DNA from: CAYYJS01 sp964472315
GTDB taxonomy: Bacteria > Verrucomicrobiota > Kiritimatiellia > UBA8416
NCBI GenBank assembly: GCA_964472315.1
Contig: CAYYJS010000042.1
Coordinates: forward strand, 1-29,001
Length of the DNA: 29,001 nt
Direction: 5' to 3'
Part shown: positions 7,797 through 14,571 of the stretch, in pieces
Layout: each line of letters begins with the position of its first letter
How positions within the stretch are numbered: position 1 is the first letter of the stretch
Made by a program: the position numbers and the translations under genes
The notes under the pieces: generated by a model
Database searches by the model: none
What the model saw: only the letters and a program-made list of their open reading frames with translations
Told to the model about the DNA's origin: nothing

Positions 7797-7838
7797 AAAA
7801 AAAAGAGGCATCCCCAAGCTTCACCTCAGGATCGCCTC
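7797..7838 (-). terminator. Rho-independent terminator after tRNA-Leu
   Basis: Read on the minus strand, GAGGC-G-ATCC pairs with GGAT-GCCTC (nine pairs with one bulged G) around a loop of about 15 bases, followed directly by eight T. It lies about 70 bases after the tRNA 3' end and ends 28 bases before the ilvE ATG. It therefore terminates the tRNA transcript and also sits in what would be the ilvE leader, where it could act as an attenuator. Confidence 0.75.
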
Positions 7839-7909
7839 TCATCGTCCCCCACCCAATGGCCTGCCCATCGCCGTCCGCGAGTCTCCGACGCGACGACGGC
7901 GGCAAAGCC

Positions 7910-7997
7910 TGGTGCACCCGAGAGGAGTCGAACCTCCACGCCCTTAACGGGCACAAGGACCTGAACCTTGCGTGTATGCCAATTTCACCACGGGTGC
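7910..7997 (-). tRNA. tRNA-Leu (anticodon CAG)
   Basis: 88-nt class II tRNA on the minus strand. The acceptor arms GCACCCG and CGGGTGC pair over seven bases and are followed by A73 and an encoded CCA. The anticodon stem CAAGG/CCTTG encloses TTCAGGT, giving anticodon CAG, which reads CUG. The long variable arm (GCCC-GTTAA-GGGC) and the T-arm GGAGG-TTCGACT-CCTCT confirm a leucine tRNA. It has its own promoter upstream and a terminator downstream. Confidence 0.97.
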
Positions 7998-8016
7998 TTT
8001 TTCCAAAGAACGGTGA

Positions 8017-8046
8017 ATAATACGGGGGGAAATGGGCCAACGTCAA
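8017..8046 (-). promoter_or_regulatory. Sigma-70-type promoter of tRNA-Leu
   Basis: On the minus strand TTGACG (8041-8046) and TATTAT (8017-8022) are separated by 18 bases. This is close to the TTGACA/TATAAT consensus and places transcription initiation about 10-15 bases upstream of the tRNA 5' end at 7997. Its AT-rich -10 stands out in otherwise GC-rich DNA. Confidence 0.7.
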
Positions 8047-8070
8047 CCCCTCTTTTTCGGATGAAGGCGT

Positions 8071-8673
8071 CTAACGAGCGGTGGAGTCGGAATCGTCCAC
8101 CGGTATCGTCGTCGTTGTCGTGTCGTCCGCCTTCCCGGCATCCTTCGCATCCGGCTTGAAGTCGAGGCAGACGGAGTTGATGCAGTACCGCAGCCCGGTC
8201 GGTTTCGGACCATCCTCGAAGACGTGTCCGAGATGCGATCCGCAGCGGGAGCAGATCGCCTCATGGCGCTGCATGCCGTGCCGGTCATCGACAGCCGTCG
8301 TGACATTCGATTCGGCAACCGGCGCCCAGTAACTCGGCCAACCCGTCCCCGAGTCGAACTTCGTCTTCGAACTGAACAAAGCCTGACCGCAGGCCGCGCA
8401 GACGTACGTGCCGTCAGCCTTGTGCTTGTAGTACTTACCCGAGAACGCACGCTCCGTGCCCTTTTCCCGTAAGACCCGGTATTGCTCGGGGCTCAACTTC
8501 TCCTGCCATTCCGCTTCGCTGCCGATACCGCAACCCTTTCCTGGCGCACACATGGCCGCACCCTCCTTCCCGTCTCCTTCCGGACCTCCAGCCCTGACCA
8601 CCATGAGGGCAATCGCCAACAAACCCAAACCCACGCCCAACGGGCCGCCGATACGTTCCCATCGCATGTTCAT
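8071..8673 (-). CDS. msrB: Membrane-anchored peptide methionine-R-sulfoxide reductase MsrB
   Basis: Reduces methionine-R-sulfoxide in oxidised proteins. 200 residues. The MsrB domain (about 45-175) shows YRVLREKGTERAFSGKYY, the zinc pairs CAAC and CSRC, SGTGWPSY, HEAICSRCGSHLGHVFEDGP and the catalytic-Cys block GLRYCINSV. In front is a hydrophobic segment (about 12-28, VGLGLLAIALMVVRAG) that should act as a signal anchor or uncleaved signal peptide, so the enzyme probably works in the periplasm. The tail is Thr/Asp-rich and not conserved in the family. I chose the ATG at 8673, which has GAGGG seven bases upstream; the frame stays open further but without family similarity. It lies just upstream of tRNA-Leu. 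Confidence 0.93.
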   Translation of the reverse strand: MNMRWERIGGPLGVGLGLLAIALMVVRAGGPEGDGKEGAAMCAPGKGCGIGSEAEWQEKLSPEQYRVLREKGTERAFSGKYYKHKADGTYVCAACGQALFSSKTKFDSGTGWPSYWAPVAESNVTTAVDDRHGMQRHEAICSRCGSHLGHVFEDGPKPTGLRYCINSVCLDFKPDAKDAGKADDTTTTTIPVDDSDSTAR

Positions 8674-8924
8674 CGCGTCACCCTCTTTCCATCGCGTATT
8701 CCGTCGCGAACTTGTCAGCACCCCCCCGCGGGACGCTTGATGTTCTCTCTTGGTCGCCAAAGCATCAAACGTGCCAGAATCTTACAGCGTACGGAGCAAG
8801 AGATTCGCCCGCGCGCCGTGTCTCATGCGTGTTGCATCGCCCAGAGTCACAACCGGGGATAATGCCGGCCCGCTCATCGATCTGCCGATGCGTCTTCACA
8901 ACGACATGGTAGCATGATCGGGAA
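8674..8924. other. Intergenic gap between gspK and msrB
   Basis: A gap of 251 bases between the end of the secretion operon and msrB, both on the minus strand. It must hold the msrB promoter unless msrB is read through from the secretion operon. I see TAAGAT preceded by TG on the minus strand near 8790 as a possible -10, but no good -35. No U-tract terminator is visible after gspK. Confidence 0.4.
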
Positions 8925-11207
8925 TCAGTCGGCCAGATCGAGACGCTGTTTGACGAACCAGGCGCCGGTGTAGGCGTCCCGGCAGACGAGAACGAACGCG
9001 CGACGGCGGGCAAGCACGGCGGCGCCATCCGGGCTGAGCGACTCGGCGGCGACGATGATCGCAAGCAGGTTCTCCCGAAAGCTTGCCTTGTTCACCAACG
9101 GCCGCAACAGGAATTCGCGCTGATAGTCGGTCGTCGCGACGTCGTTGCTCGGCGCGCAGGCGCGCAGGGTAGCGGCGAGGTACTCATCCGCGAACATGTC
9201 GGCGAAGGATGCGTAGAACGCGTTCGTCATCTCGACGATCACGGCATCGAAGGCGGTCGGCTCGATGTCGAACGCGTTGGTGCCCTGCGTGACCGGCTGT
9301 TCGATGCGCGGCGGCCCGAGCATGGCGCGCAGCACGGCGGGGTGGCGGCTGTTGGGATTGACCAACCCGCGCTGCCACGGCGCGTTGGTATCCACCGCTG
9401 ACGCGGTTAACCGGTCGAGCAGGATGGCCTGACCCCGATCCGCGTCCAGCAAGTCGATCGTCCGCCACGGTCCGGCCTCGGACAGGACAACCTGACCGAT
9501 GTCGACGATGTTCGATACCGCGCCGTCATGGTGGTAGATCGGCAGTCCCTGGTGCAGCGCGGACGCGTAGGCCGAGCAACTGGCGTTGGTGGTCCCGAGC
9601 GTGTTGGCGGCGGCAAGCCAGCAGTTGCTGTGACTGTTGACACGCGGGTCATCGGCGGCCAGGGCGACCTCGGACCGGAGTTCCAGCAACGCGCCGTCGT
9701 CGCCTTCCGCGGCCCCAGGGTCATAACCGAGGCTTTCGTCGACGATGGCGCCGTCGGGATTCAGAATCCGCGCCAGCACCCAGACCCGGTTGGTGACCGT
9801 CACGTCGACGGTGGTGTCCAGCGTGGGATGCGTCTGGTAATGCGCGATGCCGATCGGCAGGAATCGCCGCACCGAGGTCGGCGCGCCACCGTCGATCGCC
9901 GGTAGCGTGACGTCGACGGGAAACGAGATGGCACGCTCGGACGGCGACGACACGACGACGAACGCGCTGTCGTCATCGGCGCGCATCTCCGGAAGCGCCT
10001 CTTCGAACGACCACGCAGGGTTCGCGCGCTCCATGATTTCCGCCATGGCGACGCCGGACACCCAGTTGCTGAACACGGCGACCCGCAGCGTGTACCCCTC
10101 GCCCGACGTCCGCGGCACGAAGGGATACCAGGCTTCCACGTCGATGGCATAGTGGTTCGTGCGCCCGGGCGCATCCGGCAGGCGCGACAGGACGATCTCG
10201 TTGATCAGCGGTGTCGCTTCGCCGCCGTAATCCTCGCGCCACGGCGTGGCCGTGCCCGTCTCGGGCCGGCGGTCTTCGTCCAGAAAGGCGATGACATTCC
10301 AGGCGATCGCGACGGGGTTTGTGACGCATGCGGCCGCCAGGAGGTCGGTCAGCGGGCGGAAGTAGTCGTTGCTGAACGCGGCGTCCGCATGGTTGCCGTC
10401 GTAGTTGGTGATGGCGTTGATCGCGAACTTGTTGGTCAGGGCGATATCGCGGCGGCCGAGACCGTTCGTCGAGACCATGTACCGATGCGGGTCGGGATCG
10501 TACGAATAGACGAACAGGTTGGAACTCGGCCCGGCGATACCCGCATTCAGGGACGTCAACTCGCCGAGGGTTTCGTAGCGCCGGTGCGCGTCGCGGTCGT
10601 CCAGAAAGGCCGCGGGATCGACGACTTCCTCCAGCGCATCGAAATCGACAACGCCCGGCGCGAAACGGTCGACGTCGTTCGTGCCGCCCGTGCACGTGTT
10701 GGCGTCGATCAGCCCGGACACGTTGACGACAAGAAAGGCGACGCGCCCGTTGGTGGCGGTCAGCGTCCCCGTCTCCGGGTCCTTGCCGACGACGTATGCC
10801 CAACCCGGCTGCGTGTTCGCGACATCGCTCCACAGCGAGACCGGAATCATGCCCGTCACGCTGCCGGTGAAAAGGTCGACATCCGGACCGTCGCCGCGCG
10901 ACGCATAGGCGTGTCCGAACGAGGCCGGCGCCGAGTCGTCCCAATAGTAGGGGTACGGAAACCCGCCCGGCTGCCCGTCCATCGCCTGATTGACGCCTTC
11001 CATCGCCCAGACAACCCCGACGTCCAGAAAATGCCGCGCCCGCACCTGGTCGCTGTAGCGCTTGGCCGTGAACTGCTCGAACCGCATGGCGATCGCGAAG
11101 GACACGGCGAGGATCGTGATGACCGTCAGCATGCCCAGCACGACAATGAGCGCGACGCCGGAGCGATCCGAAGTCCGTCCGCGGAAGTCTGGCGTTCCCG
11201 TTCTCAT
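8925..11207 (-). CDS. gspK: GspK-like minor pseudopilin, unusually large
   Basis: 760 residues, more than twice the usual size of GspK (roughly 300-350). The N-terminus has a 17-residue leader ending in Gly and then VALIVVLGMLTVITILAVSF. The Glu5 found in other pseudopilins is absent, which is typical of GspK, the cap at the tip of the pseudopilus. The rest is a long periplasmic region rich in Asp, Asn, Thr and Trp, with repeated TNR/TNA-type turns. I do not recognise a separate domain in the extra length. The ATG at 11207 overlaps the gspJ stop as ATGA, so the start is well fixed; an in-frame start at 11240 would overlap gspJ further. It is the last gene of the operon. Confidence 0.85.
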   Translation of the reverse strand: MRTGTPDFRGRTSDRSGVALIVVLGMLTVITILAVSFAIAMRFEQFTAKRYSDQVRARHFLDVGVVWAMEGVNQAMDGQPGGFPYPYYWDDSAPASFGHAYASRGDGPDVDLFTGSVTGMIPVSLWSDVANTQPGWAYVVGKDPETGTLTATNGRVAFLVVNVSGLIDANTCTGGTNDVDRFAPGVVDFDALEEVVDPAAFLDDRDAHRRYETLGELTSLNAGIAGPSSNLFVYSYDPDPHRYMVSTNGLGRRDIALTNKFAINAITNYDGNHADAAFSNDYFRPLTDLLAAACVTNPVAIAWNVIAFLDEDRRPETGTATPWREDYGGEATPLINEIVLSRLPDAPGRTNHYAIDVEAWYPFVPRTSGEGYTLRVAVFSNWVSGVAMAEIMERANPAWSFEEALPEMRADDDSAFVVVSSPSERAISFPVDVTLPAIDGGAPTSVRRFLPIGIAHYQTHPTLDTTVDVTVTNRVWVLARILNPDGAIVDESLGYDPGAAEGDDGALLELRSEVALAADDPRVNSHSNCWLAAANTLGTTNASCSAYASALHQGLPIYHHDGAVSNIVDIGQVVLSEAGPWRTIDLLDADRGQAILLDRLTASAVDTNAPWQRGLVNPNSRHPAVLRAMLGPPRIEQPVTQGTNAFDIEPTAFDAVIVEMTNAFYASFADMFADEYLAATLRACAPSNDVATTDYQREFLLRPLVNKASFRENLLAIIVAAESLSPDGAAVLARRRAFVLVCRDAYTGAWFVKQRLDLAD

Positions 11208-11950
11208 CGTCCCCGATACCCGTATCCCCAGCGGTGACAAGGCTGGATGCGCGCCGTGTAGCGTACCGCATGCCGCTCGATGAATGCCGGATGCCGGTCT
11301 TCGGGAAGCCGGGTCAGTTGCATCGCCTGTTCCTCCGGAAGCACCTCCAGAAAGACGTCGACGAACGTCGGCGGCCGGTTGGTGGCGTCGCTACGGGAAT
11401 CGTACGCCCGTGCAACGACACCATCGGGATGCGGGCACGAGAGGCGGAACGCCGTCACATGCCGCGCCACAATGCCCGATACGTCCCATGCGGCCTCATC
11501 CACCCAATTGGTCCGCCAGTAGACGTTGTCGGCCGCGGTCTCGTCGAGATGGTTCGAAACCGGCCGTACCATGCGGACGAGCGAGAAGTCGGGCGCGACC
11601 TCAGCGGAGGGCGCGACCCGGTAGCCGACGGCCGACGCGGCCCGGTTGGTGCCGTCCGCGCCGGGCGAGGTCATCGACACGCAGAGCAGTTCGTCGCAGG
11701 TGTCGCCGAAGACATTCGTGCCGCCGGCGCCGATAACGAACGGGAACCAGTCATCGGCGATGGCCTGTCCGATATCCTGCGCCAGCCAATCCATGGCCAT
11801 GCGGCCCGCGTTGCGGTGGCGCGCGGCGTGGGTGCCGCGGGTCCAGATACGATCGCCCTTGGCGAAGATCATGCCGATCATCGACGCGATCAGCAGCAGT
11901 ACCGTGACCGCCGCAACCAGCTCGATGGCGGTGAACCCGTTACGTCTCAT
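11204..11950 (-). CDS. gspJ: GspJ-like minor pseudopilin
   Basis: 248 residues. A very short leader MRRNG is followed by FTAIELVAAVTVLLLIASMI, the prepilin peptidase site (G/F with Glu5) and transmembrane helix. GspJ forms the pseudopilus tip with GspI and GspK. Support for GspJ rather than another pseudopilin: size, the position between gspI and gspK, and the segment MAMDWLAQDIGQAI soon after the helix, which matches the GspJ pattern of a helix followed by an L-x-x-DI motif. Both ends overlap neighbours as ATGA (with gspI upstream and gspK downstream). The frame is open much further upstream, but that part is antisense-like sequence within gspI. Confidence 0.82.
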   Translation of the reverse strand: MRRNGFTAIELVAAVTVLLLIASMIGMIFAKGDRIWTRGTHAARHRNAGRMAMDWLAQDIGQAIADDWFPFVIGAGGTNVFGDTCDELLCVSMTSPGADGTNRAASAVGYRVAPSAEVAPDFSLVRMVRPVSNHLDETAADNVYWRTNWVDEAAWDVSGIVARHVTAFRLSCPHPDGVVARAYDSRSDATNRPPTFVDVFLEVLPEEQAMQLTRLPEDRHPAFIERHAVRYTARIQPCHRWGYGYRGR

Positions 11951-12585
11951 CGCACCGCTCCCCGATCGCCGTACTCGGTGTAGAAGAGCACCGAATCCTG
12001 GTCGTGCGCCGTGCCGAAGCCGCCTTCCCAAACCTTGAGCGTGACCATGGCCCGACTGCTCCAGGGGATCGATTCGAGCGCGTTGGTCACGTCGACATTC
12101 AGGCGGTAATGCACGATGTGGTTGACGATGTTGGTGACGTCGGACACGTGCAGCGAATAGTTCGTGTAGACATTGGTGTACGTGGCGTCGCCGCCGCGCA
12201 CGACAAGGTCGCCCAGCCACATGCCGTTCGTGCCGCCGGCGGCTACGGTCACGTTGGTCGTGCCGTCGCGCATCGCCTCCCAGAAGACGGCCCATTCGTT
12301 CGAAACCGCGGTCTCCGACAGGTCCTCCGAAATCGCGCGCAGGCCGCCCAGAACGCCATCCGCGAAGATCGCGCACTCGGTCTGGTGGCGCGCCCGGTTG
12401 CCTTGATCGAGCCCCGCCGAAAGCAGCGCGAAGAACGACAGAATCCCCACCGCGAACACGAGCATCGCAAGCGCGATCTCAACCAGCGTGAAACCATTCC
12501 CTGCCCCCCCTTCCCTGTTCCCTCTCCCCTCTTCCCTCTTGCCTCTTCCCTCTTCCGTCTTCCCTCTTCGCTCTTCCCTCTTCAT
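11947..12585 (-). CDS. gspI: GspI-like minor pseudopilin with a repeat-encoded leader
   Basis: 212 residues. The pilin helix FTLVEIALAMLVFAVGILSF follows a prepilin site (NG/F, Glu5), and the residues AGLDQGNRARHQTECAIFAD fit GspI/PilV. The leader is abnormal: 31 residues made of four imperfect 7-residue repeats (KREERRG, KTEEGRG, KREEGRG, NREGGAG), against the common 5-15. They are encoded by about twelve 7-bp units that start at the G of the ATG. The start at 12585 is supported by the ATGA overlap with gspH. No Met lies between the repeat and the pilin helix, so a change in repeat number not divisible by three would put the gene out of frame. Whether the long charged leader is processed normally cannot be told from sequence. 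Confidence 0.84.
   Translation of the reverse strand: MKREERRGKTEEGRGKREEGRGNREGGAGNGFTLVEIALAMLVFAVGILSFFALLSAGLDQGNRARHQTECAIFADGVLGGLRAISEDLSETAVSNEWAVFWEAMRDGTTNVTVAAGGTNGMWLGDLVVRGGDATYTNVYTNYSLHVSDVTNIVNHIVHYRLNVDVTNALESIPWSSRAMVTLKVWEGGFGTAHDQDSVLFYTEYGDRGAVR
12500..12583 (-). repeat. Degenerate 7-bp tandem repeat (GAAGAGG), about 12 units
   Basis: On the minus strand the unit GAAGAGG recurs without gaps from the G of the gspI start codon to just before the pilin helix codons. Units 1-8 differ from consensus by at most one base; units 9-12 decay toward G-runs, ending at a run of seven G. Three units make 21 bp, which explains the 7-residue protein repeat. The tract is purine-only on one strand over nearly its whole length apart from a few C and T, so it could also adopt triplex structure. 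Confidence 0.88.
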
Positions 12586-13100
12586 CGCTCCACCGCGCTT
12601 TCGCCGGTAATCGCATCGACGCGCACGGTCGCGGTCATGGCGTTCGCCCCGCGGTTGGCTTCCCGCAAAATCAGACACTGCTCCCCGCGGACATCGCCGC
12701 GCGGCTCGAAGCACACGACCTCGGCGCCGTCTTCGGCAAACGCGATGCCCTGGCGCAGATAGTTGGTCTCGCCGATGAGGCCGAGGGCGTTCGTGATCGT
12801 GAACGCGCCCGGCACGATGTCGGGAGGGCTGCATACGAACACCGTCCGCTCGCGTTGCGCCATGGCCTGCTGACGCGCCATGGCCAGACCGCGTTCGATG
12901 GTCTGGAGCGAGGCCCGCATGCCGGTCGCGCGGCTCCAGTCGATGACGGAGAAAACCGTCATGGACAGCACGACCAGCATGACCGCCAGCACCGCCAACA
13001 ATTCGATCAGCGTGAAGCCGTGACGGCGGCGGACGGCCGCCGGAAGCCGCGCCGCGCGCCGGGGTCCGGGACCCGGGGTCTGTAACGGTGGCGTCCTCAT
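12582..13100 (-). CDS. gspH: GspH-like minor pseudopilin
   Basis: 172 residues. A 28-residue leader rich in Pro and Arg ends at HG/F, followed by FTLIELLAVLAVMLVVLSMT with Glu5. The following segment, with ASLQTIERGLAMARQQAMAQ, is the GspH/FimT pattern, in which the helix contains A-R-x-x-A repeats before the first strand of the C-terminal beta domain. The leader is long but ordinary in composition compared with gspI. The ATG at 13100 overlaps the stop of the upstream pseudopilin as ATGA; the ATG at 13124 would overlap it further. GspH is thought to join the tip complex to the GspG shaft. Confidence 0.83.
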   Translation of the reverse strand: MRTPPLQTPGPGPRRAARLPAAVRRRHGFTLIELLAVLAVMLVVLSMTVFSVIDWSRATGMRASLQTIERGLAMARQQAMAQRERTVFVCSPPDIVPGAFTITNALGLIGETNYLRQGIAFAEDGAEVVCFEPRGDVRGEQCLILREANRGANAMTATVRVDAITGESAVER

Positions 13101-13642
13101 GGCTTCTTCCGTCGCGCGTCCCACGAAAAGATCAGCGACCCGTCCGGCGCCTGGGCGATGACACCGGCGGTCTCGTTGGTCACATCGACCATGCCCTGAC
13201 CGGGAATCGCGACCTGAAGGTAGCCGTCGGCGTTCTCGTCCATGACGATCATGTAGGGCTCACCCCAGGGATCCAGGCGCCACACGTTGGTCGCGTTCCC
13301 ATCGGCGAACGGCAGCAGGTTCACCCCGCGCGGGTTGTTCAGTAGCGCCTCCGTCACGTTGGTCGGACAGTCCTCGCCGTCGCCGCCCCGGTACAGCCGG
13401 TCGGTCTGCCCCTGCCGCTGGCCCGGCCAGACGCCGTAGATGCCGCGGTACTCCTTCAGCGCCTGCGCGAGCGCCACCGCCTCGCCCCGCGCCTGTTTGA
13501 ACTCGCCGTCGCGCCGCAGCGTGGTAATGGCCGACAGCAGAAAGCTGAACAGAACCGACAGCACCAGCACGATGACGAGCATTTCGAGCACCGTAAACCC
13601 GGCATGCGGGTCCGTGTTTCGCATTGTCGGATGACGGTTCAT
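13097..13642 (-). CDS. Additional pseudopilin, GspG-like
   Basis: 181 residues. Leader of 15 residues ending HAG, then FTVLEMLVIVLVLSVLFSFL with Glu5. The soluble part begins with a long helix (ALKEYRGIYGVWPG) and carries RLDPWGEPYMIVMDENADGY, a variant of the GspG DPWG-x-PY and calcium-loop region. It thus resembles the major pseudopilin but is longer and lies next to the true GspG candidate. I chose the ATG at 13642 with AGGAG 10 bases upstream; the ATG at 13624 has no such site. It begins 7 bases after the preceding pseudopilin and overlaps gspH as ATGA. Which shaft or tip position it fills is unknown. Confidence 0.8.
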   Translation of the reverse strand: MNRHPTMRNTDPHAGFTVLEMLVIVLVLSVLFSFLLSAITTLRRDGEFKQARGEAVALAQALKEYRGIYGVWPGQRQGQTDRLYRGGDGEDCPTNVTEALLNNPRGVNLLPFADGNATNVWRLDPWGEPYMIVMDENADGYLQVAIPGQGMVDVTNETAGVIAQAPDGSLIFSWDARRKKP

Positions 13643-13649
13643 GGCCGCG

Positions 13650-14204
13650 TCACTCCTGCCAGCTTCCGATGATACGGCCGTTCTCGTCCGGCGCACGCGT
13701 GGGGTCGAGCGTCCAGACGATGACGCTGCGCGCGATCCGGTTCGTCGCCGCCGGGTCCGGATTCGGAATCAGGTTGTCGAAATCGGTGTCGAAGCGGACG
13801 AAGTAGCACCCCTCCGGCTCGCACCAGGGATTGACCGGGATATGCTTGCCTTCGTCCAGGAACCGCGAGAAGTCCACAAATCGCAGACGCTTCGGGTTCC
13901 AGCCGTTGGGATCGTCCTCCAGAAGCCCTTGTAGCATGTCCGCCACGACACCGCTGATGGACTCGTCTTCCGGCAGTCCCGCGCCGGGCCAGCGCCCGTA
14001 GGTCGTATAGTACTGCTGCCAGGCGCCTTCAAGCATGCGCGCTTCCTGGCGCGCGGCGACACGCCGCGAATGGCGCGTAACCGCCTTGAGCGCGGGCAGC
14101 AGGAAGCCCAACAGGATACTGATGACACCCACGACCATCATCAGTTCGAGCAGGCTGAAACCGCGCCGCGCGCCGGCGCGCCTAATCGAATCCCGGATAC
14201 ACAT
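13650..14204 (-). CDS. Additional pseudopilin of unassigned type
   Basis: 184 residues. Leader MCIRDSIRRAGARRG followed by FSLLELMMVVGVISILLGFL (Glu5 present). After the helix come a basic stretch, then ARMLEGAWQQYYTTYGRWPG, a GspG-like feature also found in the next gene. The remaining part includes GEPEGC-like loops: NPWCEPEGCYFVRFDTDFDN has two Cys four residues apart, perhaps a disulfide. The start at 14204 overlaps gspG by 23 bases; no better ribosome site was found. Similarity to the following pseudopilin in the YGxWPG and NPWxEP blocks suggests that the two arose by duplication of a GspG-type gene. Confidence 0.8.
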   Translation of the reverse strand: MCIRDSIRRAGARRGFSLLELMMVVGVISILLGFLLPALKAVTRHSRRVAARQEARMLEGAWQQYYTTYGRWPGAGLPEDESISGVVADMLQGLLEDDPNGWNPKRLRFVDFSRFLDEGKHIPVNPWCEPEGCYFVRFDTDFDNLIPNPDPAATNRIARSVIVWTLDPTRAPDENGRIIGSWQE

Positions 14205-14571
14205 CGTCCCGCGTGCCCCTTGCGCCGTCCGGCCCGGTCGACAGGACCGTGAACGACAGCGTCGAATTGGATTCGTACAAATAGCCATGACCCCATGGGT
14301 CCTCGAACGAAAACGCGTTCGGCAGACCTTTCCGAAAGGCGGGCGTCGACAGGTCGTCCACGCCGGGCACACGCCCGAGCGCCACCACGTAGTCGTTGAC
14401 CGCGTTCCGGAAACTCTCCAGCTCGGCGCGGGCCAGCGATTCGTCGGCACGCAGGCTCGCAAACCTGGACAACCCGATCACCAGCGCGAGGATGATGCCG
14501 ATGATGAACATCACCATCAGTTGTTCGATCAGCGTGTAGCCGTCCGGTCCGCTGTGCGTGCGGCGTCTCAT
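14182..14571 (-). CDS. gspG: Major pseudopilin GspG
   Basis: 129 residues, the length expected for GspG. Leader MRRRTHSGPDG, then YTLIEQLMVMFIIGIILALV with Glu5; Tyr replaces the usual Phe at position +1. The C-terminal part has the GspG hallmarks DPWGHGYLYE and STGPDGARGTRDDVYPG, the second being the loop that binds calcium in GspG proteins. GspG polymerises into the shaft of the periplasmic pseudopilus. It directly follows gspE (ATGA overlap), whereas in most T2SS operons gspF lies between them. Confidence 0.88.
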   Translation of the reverse strand: MRRRTHSGPDGYTLIEQLMVMFIIGIILALVIGLSRFASLRADESLARAELESFRNAVNDYVVALGRVPGVDDLSTPAFRKGLPNAFSFEDPWGHGYLYESNSTLSFTVLSTGPDGARGTRDDVYPGFD

